A stretch of DNA of 20,000 bases from Chara braunii (GCA_003427395.1 BFEA01000091.1:1579381-1599380), one strand, 5' to 3'; positions 1 through 8,097 are shown, counted from the first letter of the stretch. Notes: generated by a model not told the origin, from the sequence alone. Made by a program: numbers and translations.

Positions 1-424
1 ACTCATCAGGAGGCTGAACCCTCAACAGTCTGCAGAATCCCCTCACTGATTACACTGTAAATGATAATCTACCTTAACCAAAATCAAAGTAGACTATCAC
101 TCACCCACACCAGATGGAAAACTCTACAGACTGTCGGCTCACACCCCATCACAAGCCAGTAAAACATCCACGAAACAAAGAAAGGTCTGTCACAGCCAAA
201 AAATACACTCCAGACACGCCGCCGGCACTAGAGGCACAGCATGGCCGCCTAGTAACGGCCCCGACCACTGCCGCTCGACCTGACCGGAAAAAACCGTAAC
301 AGGAAGCTAGCGAAGTCGTAGTATATATCGTCACAAACAGAACTGCCCGGTAAAACCGTAGGCAGAGAGAGAGAAGAGGACAACAAATGAGGGGCTGTGA
401 CAATATATATATATTCGTTGAGAC
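1..424. other. no recognised gene
   Basis: Short open frames exist on both strands (for example 114-299 plus and 149-472 minus), but they overlap each other and match no family I know. A short (TA) run lies near 403-414. It could be upstream sequence of the Ulp1-like frame that follows; I see no clear promoter. Confidence 0.4.
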
Positions 425-1537
425 GTGGATGTGTGTATGCGCATGTATCCGATGGGGTGCCCAAGGGGACAAGACTCATTGTTGATTGATTGCATACATA
501 AATGTCGTCCGTGTAAGTATAAGATTAGAGAAACATTGAAAACATGCTTTCAATACATCGACTCTCATGAGACACTCGCCCATGTACAAAGGATCTCACC
601 ATCCTCCCCCCTCCCACTGGCGTCAATGTCGTCTTTCTCATGCTTGTGGTGTGCAATGGAAATGATCATAACGAATACAAGAATGTACAAAAGAGGGTGG
701 ACAACGCGTCTCGCAACTTCGACTTTATCAGAGAGGGAGATGAAAGCACTGTCGCATATCATCCGCGAATACGGGAATATGTATCCCATAGCCAACATAC
801 ACGATATTAACATGAACGAAGTGTTGCGACTCCCTCGAAACAATTTTCTTTTACTCGTCGCCAAACGTAAGTGGTTAAATGACAACGTCGTCAATTTCTA
901 TCTCAACCTCATCGAAATGGACAACTGGTGTAGAATAGCACACATAGAATGCGGTGCATAGAACGAGGCCGTCATTAGAACAGGAAGGGGTCGCATTCCT
1001 AGAATATTGGTGTTAAGCTCATTTCTGTTCGTCAAACTTTTTGACAAGGAACTAAGATATCGAGGCCGAGAGGTAGAGCGTTGGTACGAAGACGTAATTA
1101 TAAGTGATATGGACTTGATAATTGCCTCTTTCCATATCGCGCACAAGGACCACTGGACCCTCGTAATGGCTGAATTCAGAAGGAGGAAATTCGAATTTTA
1201 TGACTCCCTCGACCCCGACATGGAATTGGTGAGAAAAGTGACCGGCGGGTTTGCGAAGTTTCTATTCGAAAGATCGAAATCACAAGGCAAAGAGGTGGAT
1301 ATGAAACCTTTCAATCACATATGGAATGTAGAGGGCATTCCGAAACAAAGTGACACGAATGAATGTGGGGTCTTCATGCTCACGTATGCATCACTTTTGG
1401 CTAGGAGCACCTTCCGCCTTTCTCATTCACCGCTGGTGACATACCCGCGATACGTCGCCGATTGGCTTTGGACACAGTGGCTCGTGAGTAGTGTGTATGT
1501 GTTATTTGATATTATGATTACATGGAGGCGGAAGTAG
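425..1537 (+). pseudogene. Ulp1/C48 SUMO-protease-like, one in-frame stop
   Basis: This is a single reading frame of about 370 codons with one in-frame TAG at 959-961. Ulp1-type proteases (family C48) cleave SUMO or SUMO-like proteins; in plants many copies were captured by DNA transposons. What shows it: WLNDNVVNFYL at about 872-904, typical of the domain start; RIPRILVLSSFLF after the stop; the catalytic His in KDHWTL (1151-1153); the Asp in FYDSLD (1202-1204); the oxyanion Gln (1346-1348); and the nucleophile Cys in TNECGVF (1364-1366). All four catalytic positions are therefore present. The ATG at 425 is only the first of the open frame; the first 90 or so residues match nothing I know. 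The stop lies between two conserved blocks, so nonsense mutation (for example CAG to TAG) is the simplest reading. A very short intron or sequencing error is possible. No transposon ends or partner transposase were found nearby. Confidence 0.8.
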
Positions 1538-1599
1538 CTGACATGAAATGGTTTGTAGCAGAAACAATGTATAATAGGTAGCAAACATTGCTCAATACG

Positions 1600-1740
1600 C
1601 TATACCACTCACCCCTTGTCATTTACCCCTTATCCTGTACCCCTTATCTCTTATCCCGGATCCCTTACCCCTTATCCCTTACCCCTTACCCCTTATCCCT
1701 TACCCCAAACCCCGTACCCCTTGTCCCGTACCCCAAACCT
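1600..1740 (-). repeat. TAAGGG-like tandem tract, G4 potential
   Basis: The plus strand is an irregular run of CCCTTA and CCCCTTA words, so the minus strand reads TAAGGG/TAAGGGG. More than ten runs of three or four G (minus strand) lie between 1626 and 1720, separated mostly by 2-6 nt. That spacing suits G-quadruplex folding. It resembles a degenerate telomere-type repeat but is not the standard plant TTTAGGG unit. All three plus frames stay partly open only because of the low complexity. Confidence 0.7.
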
Positions 1741-2240
1741 CGAATTTCCAATGTTTTTTTTGCACCGAAATCATAATGAAAATGCCAAATTCGATTTCGT
1801 TCAAAAAAGATAAAATGTTCGTTTTGACGAAATCGCTGTTTGTGATGCTTCCACCCAGCATGGTACCCCCGTTCACCGTTCATGGGGTCTGTGAACGGAA
1901 ACCGGTCATGGAGTTCACGGAGTTCACGACATGGGAGTTCATGGAGTTCACGGAGAGCGGGATCAGGGTTTTTTTTTTTTTTTTTGGCTGGGGGAGGGTG
2001 TTTTTTTTTTATAGGAGGGTGGAGGTCATCGAAGGGTAACCCCCATAATTTTTTCAATTTTTTTTTTCACAAATAATATATATATATTTTAATTAAAAAC
2101 GGGAAAAAAAAATTCAACCAGCCAAAATAAGCATTTTCATTTGTTATTTTATAGGTTATTTCATTTTTTTTTTTAATTTCTTTGATGTCATCACGCTGTG
2201 GGGCTTGAGGCGACCTTTGCTGGGTGAGACCTAAAAAAAA
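1741..2240. other. low-complexity, T-rich intergenic DNA
   Basis: No gene is seen. There are T runs at about 1969-1985, 2000-2010 and 2059-2068, a (TA) run near 2077-2090, and an A run at 2234-2251. Some T and A runs may be old retroposon tails, but I cannot define elements. Confidence 0.5.
1868..1960 (+). repeat. CCGTTCAC stem and GGAGTTCA direct repeats
   Basis: An 8-bp inverted repeat CCGTTCAC / GTGAACGG encloses 14 bases (about 1869-1898). It is followed by several copies of the 9-base word GGAGTTCAC or GGAGTTCAT to about 1954. The frame reads EFTEF-like repeats, but no protein family is recognised. The same CGTTCAC word returns at 2287-2365. Confidence 0.6.
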
Positions 2241-3370
2241 AAAAAAAAAAACAACGCCACTCTTTCATCAAGTTTCATGGTCTGCCCGTTCACCATGAAC
2301 AGCCGTTCACAAAAAAAACACCAAATGAACGGCTGGTCACGTTCAAGTGACCGGTGCCGTTCACATTCAGGGTGACGGCACTGCTTCCACCTATCTGCCC
2401 TCCAACGAGACATTTTGTCGATCCACCTTTTCCCACTCTTCGACACTGCGGTCTTGCGCCAGGTGGCGTTGGTGGCGTGTGTCTCAACCCTCGCCTCACC
2501 CAATAGCTCATGTGGGGCTCGCCTTTCCTCATTCTAACCAGACTGCAGTATGAGGTCCATAGCGGCCCTAACCTTCCTATCGTGCAATTCTTGCAGGGTT
2601 TCATCCTGAGTCAAACATCGTCCATGCAACCCTACATGCCCGTGTGTGTGTGGAAGACCTCACATAAGGGTGGCTCACTGATTCAAGTTATGGCTTTGAC
2701 TTCATCAAAACTCTAGGCCTCAGGGCATGTAGCCACTTTGACATTGTTCTTAAGCAGATTCTTAAGTGCACCGTCCACAACATATCACACGTACTCACGG
2801 CCTTCGTCCTCCACCACCTCTTCACTGACTATACCGCTCCCCTCATCCATTTGGCCGCCATGGGGAGGGCCTAAAGACCTTCACCCATGACCATCATTTC
2901 ATTCGGCCATTCTCGCCCCATACATCTCCGCTGCCAATTTCTATCATTGAAACATCATCTGTCCATGCACCCCCGCGGCATGCAGCTCCTTCTCTCGCGA
3001 CCAGGCAATCCCTCATCTCCATGGTGGGTGCAAGGTAGTTGACAATCGTATTCCCCTTTGTGTCAATCTCCCCCCGCCCCGGTCCTCGGCCCAACATCCA
3101 GGCCTCTTTCATGTGTCGTGCCTAGTCCCACGCTTGGCCTGGCGTGCCCAGCCGCTGGCCCCCCCTGGCAATTTGTTGGATACTGTATGTGCCCTCACAT
3201 TCGTATTCTGCAGATACATCACCTCGTTCGTGGGTCGTGTCATGCAGACCCCGTTATGCATCGCATAATCCACCAGACCCGGTCCTTCTACCGTCCGACA
3301 CAAGAGGCAGGAACGCCTCAATATCTGCATGAGGCGCCATCTTTCATGTGGGACACCCTCCATCCCCTCC
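2240..3370 (-). pseudogene. decayed coding-like stretch, unrecognised
   Basis: Three minus-strand frames in series look protein-like rather than random: 3363-3109 (a stretch including VRAHTVSNKLPGGASGWARQ), 3112-2894 (including GNTIVNYLAPTMEMRDCLVA), and about 2760-2240, where one frame with scattered stops contains ATNATWRKTAVSKSGKRWID. The frames shift and contain stops, so this would be a broken gene or transposon remnant. I do not recognise a family and assign no function. The plus strand is strikingly C-rich here (the coding strand would be G-rich), which by itself lengthens open frames, so the call is weak. A plus-strand gene is not supported. Confidence 0.25.
2287..2365. repeat. cluster of GTTCAC hairpins
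   Basis: CAGCCGTTCA (2300-2309) and TGAACGGCTG (2326-2335) form a perfect 10-bp inverted repeat around an A-rich 16-base loop. GGTCAC and GTGACC (about 2335-2352) form a second 6-bp stem immediately after it. Further CGTTCAC words lie on both sides. The function is unknown; it may be the end of a small foldback element shared with 1868-1960. Confidence 0.65.
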
Positions 3371-4250
3371 CTCTTTCCCTTGCCCCCTGATGCAACCCCC
3401 CACCCTATGAACTACTTCCCCCTAATTCACTTCATGCCAACAGTAACTCCCCCCCCCCCGGTTAACAAACCTATCAGTCATGTCCCTGCAATGGTTCACC
3501 TTGTATGTGATTCATACTACCACTCGTTCGTCACGAGCAGACTCTTTACCCGCGATTAGCCGCTCCGAGCGCTCTTGAAGACTTCCTCGCCTTCTCACGA
3601 GGTCAACCAGATTCCCACGCCCAACCTACAAACCACCGTTGTTCCCCGCCCTTTGATACAAGGGGGGGAGCTTTGGAGAGCCCTCCTTTCCCCACCCACG
3701 TGATTCCTACCACCTTCGCCCACCCCCCAAGCAATTGTTTCTAGTGTGAGCTTATGTTCCTATCTACCCCCTAAGCCTCCCTTTCACCCTCTACCTTAAC
3801 GTCCCCGTCCTCTCCTCCCCCCCTCTTTGCCCTCTATCCTGCTTCTCGCTCGACCTCGGCATCACCGGTCAACCTTCCAACCTCTCTCCCCTTCCAGCCA
3901 TCGTCCACCTGTACAGCGTCAAGGCCTGTCGTGTTCCCCTCCTCTGTTTGCATCGGACGGTGTGTTGCGGCACTCATCGCCCCTCTTCGACCTCCTGGAA
4001 CGTTCAAGCGCAGCGAGGTCCAGACACCGTTCATAGCCACCCGTCATTGACGCTGCACCCATTGACGTGAGCGCAGCCACAGGAAGCTGAAGAAAAATCT
4101 GTCACGCTGTAAAGAACCCAAAGCCCCACCCGTCGCCGGCAGCTCCCGTTGCGCCAAGATTAGTGCACCCAGCAATTACTATTCTATCCTATAGCTATAT
4201 TATTCTCTCAATACACCTCCCACTAGGTACTTGACGTGGAATGATACACA
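3371..4250. other. C-rich plus strand, no recognised gene
   Basis: There is strong strand asymmetry, with many CCCC and CCTC words on the plus strand. The short frames at 3827-4036 (+) and 3834-4040 (-) overlap and match nothing known. It may continue the decayed minus-strand region before it. From about 4080 the composition becomes ordinary and AT-richer up to the SINE tail. Confidence 0.4.
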
Positions 4251-4252
4251 AC

Positions 4253-4522
4253 TTTTTTTTTCCCCCCCAGCTTGATCTCCCTTCAGCGGCAAACTACACT
4301 ACACAGTTATGGGTTGAGCCTATCCCTTCAGGGATGAACCTAACCCCTGGCAACAGGTGGCATTCCCCACCAACCAACCAGGAGGGACAAGCTGACTATC
4401 TCAGCTGGTGAACGTACAGTGTGCCTCAGGATGAGTGGGGACTCAATTGGGGACTATTTGTGGGGAATCGAACCCACAACCTTCTGAATTTCATGCTCTA
4501 CCAACTGAGCTATAGGCCCTTG
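4253..4522 (-). mobile_element. tRNA-derived SINE, copy 1
   Basis: Read on the minus strand, the head GGGCCTATAGCTCAGTTGG contains a perfect internal pol III box A (TAGCTCAGTTGG, 4501-4512) and box B (GGTTCGATTCC, 4464-4474) at tRNA spacing. The 3' acceptor half of a tRNA is absent: the sequence after the T arm does not pair with GGGCCTA, so this is not a tRNA gene. The body continues about 200 bases to a short A tail (T run 4253-4261 on plus). It shares head and early body with the copy at 4536-4726, but its 3' part is different. No convincing target-site duplication was found. Confidence 0.8.
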
Positions 4523-4535
4523 GCCTTGTCCATTC

Positions 4536-4726
4536 TTTTTTTTTTTTTTTTTGCACAATGGACCACATGTCAGATATTGAACTTATCAAAACAGACAACC
4601 TGGTGAACGCGCAGCGTGCCTCAGGATGTGTGGGGGCTCAATTGGGGACTGTGTTTGGGGATTCCGAATCAAACCCACAACCTTATGAATTTTCGTGCTC
4701 TACCAACTGAGCTATAGGCCCTTGGC
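4536..4726 (-). mobile_element. tRNA-derived SINE, copy 2 with a different tail
   Basis: The minus strand carries the same tRNA-like head, with box A at 4703-4714 intact and box B at 4665-4675 degraded. The body matches copy 1 up to the CGTTCACCAG word and then switches to a different 3' segment (4553-4600) ending in A17 (T run 4536-4552). That 3' segment recurs at 8148-8200 (-) and 18380-18426 (+), so it is a mobile tail in its own right, probably shared with a partner LINE. Confidence 0.8.
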
Positions 4727-4732
4727 TAAACC

Positions 4733-4831
4733 AACGTAGCTAACGTGCCTGGTGTTCGAACGTGTTATAACTGTGGACAGCCGGGTCATATTTCCAGTTC
4801 CTGGATTGACTCTCTGTCTCTACACTCGTAA
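4733..4831 (+). pseudogene. knuckle unit 1, no start codon
   Basis: The frame matches the array consensus from NVANVPGVRT to SLSLHS-stop (TAA 4829-4831), with CYNCGQPGH intact. The ATG and two following codons are missing because the array begins here. Confidence 0.7.
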
Positions 4832-4957
4832 TGTTGTGCATGTTGGTGGAGTTGTGACTATCATCGTCGTCATTAAGCTTTAAGCTGACACTTCATTTCG
4901 TTGAGTAACCGACGTAGAGGTGGTACTACTGTTGAGTGACTTCAACTTTTTCCAGCG

Positions 4958-5065
4958 ATGGCGTCCAACGTAGCTAACGTGCCCAGTGTTCGAACGTGTT
5001 ATAATTGTGGACAGCCGGGTCATATTTCCAGTTTCTGGATTGACTCTCTGTCTCTACACTCATAA
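4958..5065 (+). CDS. 35-aa zinc-knuckle minigene, unit 2
   Basis: This ATG-to-TAA frame is close to the full array consensus: MASNVAN, then CYNCGQPGHISSFW, then IDSLSLHS. The pattern is that of a CCHC zinc knuckle (C-x2-C-x4-H-x4-C) as found in retroelement Gag and RNA-binding proteins, but the fourth ligand is Trp in every unit. The leader upstream is conserved between units. Whether it is expressed is unknown; it may only be the amplified 5' end of a Gag or knuckle-protein gene. Confidence 0.5.
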   Translation: MASNVANVPSVRTCYNCGQPGHISSFWIDSLSLHS

Positions 5066-5187
5066 TGCTATTTTGGTGGAGTTGTGACTATCATCGTCAT
5101 CATTAAGCTTTAAGTTGACACTTCATTTCGCGGAGTAACCGACGTAGAGGTGGTACTACTGTTGAGTGGCTTCGACTTTTTCCAGCG

Positions 5188-5295
5188 ATGGAGTTGAACG
5201 TAGCTAACGTTCCTGGTGTTCGAACGTGTTATAATTGTGGACATCCGGGTCATGTTTCCAGTTTCTGGATTGACTCTCTATCTCTACACTCGTAA
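5188..5295 (+). CDS. 35-aa zinc-knuckle minigene, unit 3
   Basis: Intact frame with the start changed to MELNVAN and the knuckle CYNCGHPGHVSSFW. Cys, Cys and His are kept, and the fourth position is Trp. Same length and stop as unit 2. Confidence 0.5.
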   Translation: MELNVANVPGVRTCYNCGHPGHVSSFWIDSLSLHS

Positions 5296-5420
5296 TGCTA
5301 TGCATGTTGGTGGAGTTGTGACTATCATCGTCGTCATTAAGCTTTAAGTTGACACTTCATTTCGCGGAGTAACCGACGTAGAGGTGGTACTACTGTTGAG
5401 TGGCTTCGACTTTTCCAACG

Positions 5421-5465
5421 ATGGCATCCAACGTAGTTAACGTGCCTGGTGTTCGAACGTGTTAA
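5421..5465 (+). pseudogene. knuckle unit 4, 2-bp deletion
   Basis: A 2-bp loss in TGTTATAACTG gives TGTTAACTG. The frame stops (TAA 5463-5465) directly after the first Cys. The rest of the unit is well conserved. Confidence 0.7.
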
Positions 5466-5605
5466 CTGTGGACAGTCGGGTCATATTTCCAGCTATTGGA
5501 TTGACTCTCTGTCTCTACATCGTAATGCTATGCATGTTGGTGGATTTGTGACTATCATCATCGTCATTAAGCTTTAAGCGGACATTACATTTCACGGAGT
5601 AACCG

Positions 5606-5619
5606 ACGTAGAGTGATAC
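5606..5619. repeat. target-site duplication, left copy
   Basis: ACGTAGAGTGATAC directly abuts the T run of the inserted LINE. It matches the array sequence ACGTAGAGGTGGTAC that restarts at 6964, with one base lost and one changed. Confidence 0.75.
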
Positions 5620-5678
5620 TTTTTTTTTTTTTTTTTTTTTTTTAAAGGCTCCAATCTATTGGTGGGGAGCATCACCTG

Positions 5679-5701
5679 CCGGAAAACGGGTCCAGCGTCC
5701 C
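5679..5701 (-). other. LINE 3' hairpin, copy A
   Basis: On the minus strand: GGGAC, stem GCTGGA, 7-nt loop, TCCGGC. The third pair is T.G, a wobble, so the stem is kept despite the substitution. Confidence 0.7.
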
Positions 5702-5878
5702 TTTGAACACAGTAATAACCCAAATTTGATAGAACAAAACCATATCCTCCCACCACATTCTACCGTAACCAGCTAAGCAACTAGCTCAGTGCCTGTTCAC
5801 CCAACCGGGCACCAGCAAAACTTGGTTACCTAGCACTTTACCAGATGCATCAATCTGTGAGAAAGACTTATTTTAAAC

Positions 5879-6955
5879 CTAGTCAAGGATCAATCCATAC
5901 CAAGAGGCAGGAACAAGGCAGTTACAAGGGGGGGGAAAGAAATAAGGGAATTCAAAGAGAGGTCTGAGGGGGATAGCGGGATCCACAGCACTTGAGTCAT
6001 TAAAAATCAATCGGTAGTTCCTTTTGACGGGGTGTAGATCATTATCATGCCCTTCTTCCCATATTACTTTTCCCAACCTCCCACCCTGATCCCCTCCCAG
6101 CCAACTTTTGTTAAAACGAGTGATGTGGTGCCAGATATTATTTTGGAATGATAAGTGAATAATTTTTTCTTTTAAATGTTGCCATTTAACAGTGATTTCT
6201 ATTTGAATCTGCTGTTTGATAGTTTCTATAAAATCTGGTTCATCAAAGCGGGCATTTTCCATCTCATAAGTATATCTTCTTGTCCAGATAGCCCAGATGA
6301 TAGCCTTTCTTCCAATTACAAAAAGATTAGTTGTAAATTCATCCGCTTGATCAGGAAACCAGGACTCGAGGAGGATAGCTCTCCAATCCCAAGGCCAAGG
6401 CAAAGAGGTACCCAACTGATTCCAGATCCTATCCCACCATCTCCAGAGTCAGACCGACCCTGGACATTGAAGGAAAATATGCTCTATTGTTTTCGGAATG
6501 AGCTTGGAAGGGAATGCAGATTTGCAGAATTTACACCATGGGAAAGCAATACCTTTTTGTTCAAGGGGCGTCATATCAATGATCCAGTCATTAGTGGGAA
6601 GGCACCGATGAACAATTTGTCATTGTAATGAGGCTATATTGGCAGGTTTAGATTTAATTATCTGGAACCATTTGATACTCCTTAGGTCATCCATACCTAT
6701 ATTAAGATGCTTATGCCACCTATCTCTTATACAATGCTTTAGATGAACTTTAGGACGGAGCATTCTATATGTGGCTTTGACTGAGAGGGTGAGAAGGTTC
6801 ATAGGATGTATTTGTCCTTGTCTTTTGGGAGGCGTCCAAGTCCAAGAGAGGGGATCGAATGGAAGATTGGCAATAGGAGTATCAGGTTTGAAGGCTAGCC
6901 ACTTATCTTTATCCTTCAAGACTCTAATCCGCATAAGTAGATAAAAAAAGATCAT
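5879..6955 (-). pseudogene. LINE ORF2 C-terminal fragment (zf-RVT), two stops
   Basis: One minus-strand frame runs from 6955 to 5879 with two in-frame TGA codons (6622-6620 and 6451-6449). It reads HRCLPTNDWI, then CKFC and EHIFLQC: the CxxC...HxxxxC zinc-binding domain found after reverse transcriptase in plant L1-like LINEs. An AIIWAIWTRRYTYEM segment follows, matching the usual IW..RN tail region. Both TGA codons stand where TGG (Trp) is expected (LQ-W-QIVHR and SV-W-LWRW), so both look like G to A transitions. No RT or endonuclease is present. It cannot be functional as it stands. Confidence 0.82.
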
Positions 6956-6963
6956 TTAATATC

Positions 6964-6978
6964 ACGTAGAGGTGGTAC
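6964..6978. repeat. target-site duplication, right copy
   Basis: ACGTAGAGGTGGTAC is the intact array sequence on the 5' side of the minus-strand LINE. Paired with 5606-5619, it marks a single insertion event of the target-primed reverse transcription type. Confidence 0.75.
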
Positions 6979-7009
6979 TACTGTTGAGTGGCTTCGACTT
7001 TTTCTAACG

Positions 7010-7117
7010 ATGGCGTCCAACGTAGTTAACGTGCCTGGTGTTCGAATGTGTTCTAACTGTGGGCAACCGGGTCGTATTTCCAGTTCCTGGATTGACTCTG
7101 TGTCTCTACCCTCGTAA
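7010..7117 (+). CDS. 35-aa zinc-knuckle frame, unit 5, His lost
   Basis: The open frame is full length, but the knuckle reads CSNCGQPGRISSSW, so the zinc-binding His is Arg (CAT to CGT). It would not bind zinc normally. It is the first unit after the LINE. Confidence 0.4.
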   Translation: MASNVVNVPGVRMCSNCGQPGRISSSWIDSVSLPS

Positions 7118-7225
7118 TGCTATGCATGTTGGTGAAATTGCGACTATCATCGTCGCCATTAAGCTTTAAGCTGTAACCGACGTAGAGGTGGTGCTACTGC
7201 TGAGTGGCTTCGACTTTTTCCAGCG

Positions 7226-7282
7226 ATGGCATCCAACGTAGCTAACGTGCCTGGTGTTCGAACGTGTTATAATTGTGGATAG
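7226..7282 (+). pseudogene. knuckle unit 6, nonsense
   Basis: The consensus CAG after CYNCG is TAG (7280-7282), ending the frame at 18 codons. This is a C to T transition. Confidence 0.75.
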
Positions 7283-7459
7283 CCGGGTCATATTTCTAGT
7301 TCCTATATTCACTCTCTGTCTCTACACTCGTAATGCTATTCATGTTGGTGGAGTTGTGACTATCATCGTCGTCATTAAACTTTAAGCTGTCACTTCATGT
7401 CGCGGAGTAACCGACGTAGAGATGGTACTACTGTTGAGTGGCTCCGACTTTTTTCATCG

Positions 7460-7558
7460 ATGGCGTATAACGTAGCTAATGTGCCTGGTGTTGGAACGTG
7501 TGGACAGGCGGGTCATGTTTCCAATTCCTGGATTGACTCTCTGTCTCTACACTCGTAA
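7460..7558 (+). pseudogene. knuckle unit 7, 9-bp deletion
   Basis: An in-frame loss of three codons removes Tyr-Asn-Cys, leaving TCGQAGH. The frame stays open to the usual TAA, but the CxxC pair is gone. Confidence 0.65.
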
Positions 7559-7684
7559 TGCTATGCATGTTGGTGGAGTTGTGACTATCATCGTCGTCAT
7601 TAAGCTTTAAACTGACACTTCATTTTGTGGAGTAACCGACGTACAGGTGGTACTATTGTTGAGTGGCTTCGACTTTTTCCAGCG

Positions 7685-7792
7685 ATGGCGTCCAACGTAG
7701 CTAACGTGTTTGGTGTTCAAACGTGTTGTAACTGTGAACAGCCGGGTCATATTTCTTGTTCCTGGATTGACCCTCTATCTCTACACTCATAA
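7685..7792 (+). CDS. 35-aa zinc-knuckle minigene, unit 8
   Basis: Full-length frame with CCNCEQPGHISCSW. It has extra Cys residues (the Tyr after the first ligand, and a Ser two before the Trp), so a C-x2-C-x4-H-x2-C arrangement is possible in this unit only. Otherwise it follows the consensus. Confidence 0.45.
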   Translation: MASNVANVFGVQTCCNCEQPGHISCSWIDPLSLHS

Positions 7793-7917
7793 TGCTATGC
7801 ATGTTAGTGGAGTTGTGACTATCATCGTCGTCATTAAGCTTTAAGATGACACTTCATTTCGCGGAGTAACCGACGTAGAGGTGGTACTACTGTTGAGTGG
7901 CTTCGACTTTTCCCACG

Positions 7918-7998
7918 ATGGCGTCCAATGCAACTAACGTGTCTGGCGTTCGAGCGTGTTATAACTGTGGACAGCAAGGTCATATTTCCAGTTCCTAG
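7918..7998 (+). pseudogene. knuckle unit 9, nonsense
   Basis: MASNATN, then CYNCGQQGHISSS, then TAG (7996-7998) where other units have TGG, a G to A transition. The knuckle core is intact up to that point. Confidence 0.7.
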
Positions 7999-8097
7999 AT
8001 TGACTCTCTGTCTCTACACTCGTAATGCTATGCATGATGGTGGAGTTGTGACTATCATCGTTGGCATTAAGCTTTAAGCTGATACACCTTAGCCTTG

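Larger units (their letters stand above)
4731..5619 (+). repeat. tandem array of 230-bp zinc-knuckle units, part 1
   Basis: Four head-to-tail units of about 230 bp (start spacing of the internal ATG: 230 and 233). Each unit has a short frame, a spacer with CATTAAGCTTTAAGC, then a leader GTAACCGACGTAGAGG...TTCGACTTTTTCCAGCG ending at the next ATG. The first unit lacks the leader and ATG, so the array edge is at about 4731, right after the SINE. Units differ by scattered substitutions and small indels. The array is cut at 5619 by a LINE and resumes at 6964. Confidence 0.93.
5620..6963 (-). mobile_element. 5'-truncated LINE inserted in the array
   Basis: A minus-strand insertion of about 1.34 kb. 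It has an A24 tail (T run 5620-5643), a 3' UTR with the GGGAC-hairpin motif (5679-5701), a broken ORF2 C-terminal region, and no RT domain, so the 5' part was lost at insertion. Flanking array sequence is duplicated (5606-5619 and 6964-6978). These are the hallmarks of non-LTR retrotransposition. The 3' end shares GCTCCCCACCAATAGATTGG with other copies in the window. Confidence 0.88.
6964..8082 (+). repeat. tandem array of 230-bp zinc-knuckle units, part 2
   Basis: Five further units follow the LINE, with ATG spacing of 216, 234, 225 and 233. The 216-bp unit has lost the ACTTCATTTCGCGGAG part of the leader. Discounting the LINE, spacing across the insertion is 231, so it was one continuous array. 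The repeat match ends near 8082, in the leader of what would be a tenth unit, next to a (TTTA)-rich retroposon tail. Confidence 0.93.

Noticed and set aside
1616-1735. True telomere or chromosome end
   Set aside because: The units are irregular TAAGGG/TAAGGGG rather than TTTAGGG, and ordinary sequence continues on both sides.
4462-4520. tRNA gene on the minus strand
   Set aside because: Boxes A and B are perfect, but the 3' acceptor strand does not pair with the 5' GGGCCTA, the T loop is irregular, the anticodon stem is poor, and a body with an A tail follows. It is a SINE.
4731-8082. CRISPR array
   Set aside because: The repeats are 230-bp contiguous units with no unique spacers, in eukaryotic-type DNA.
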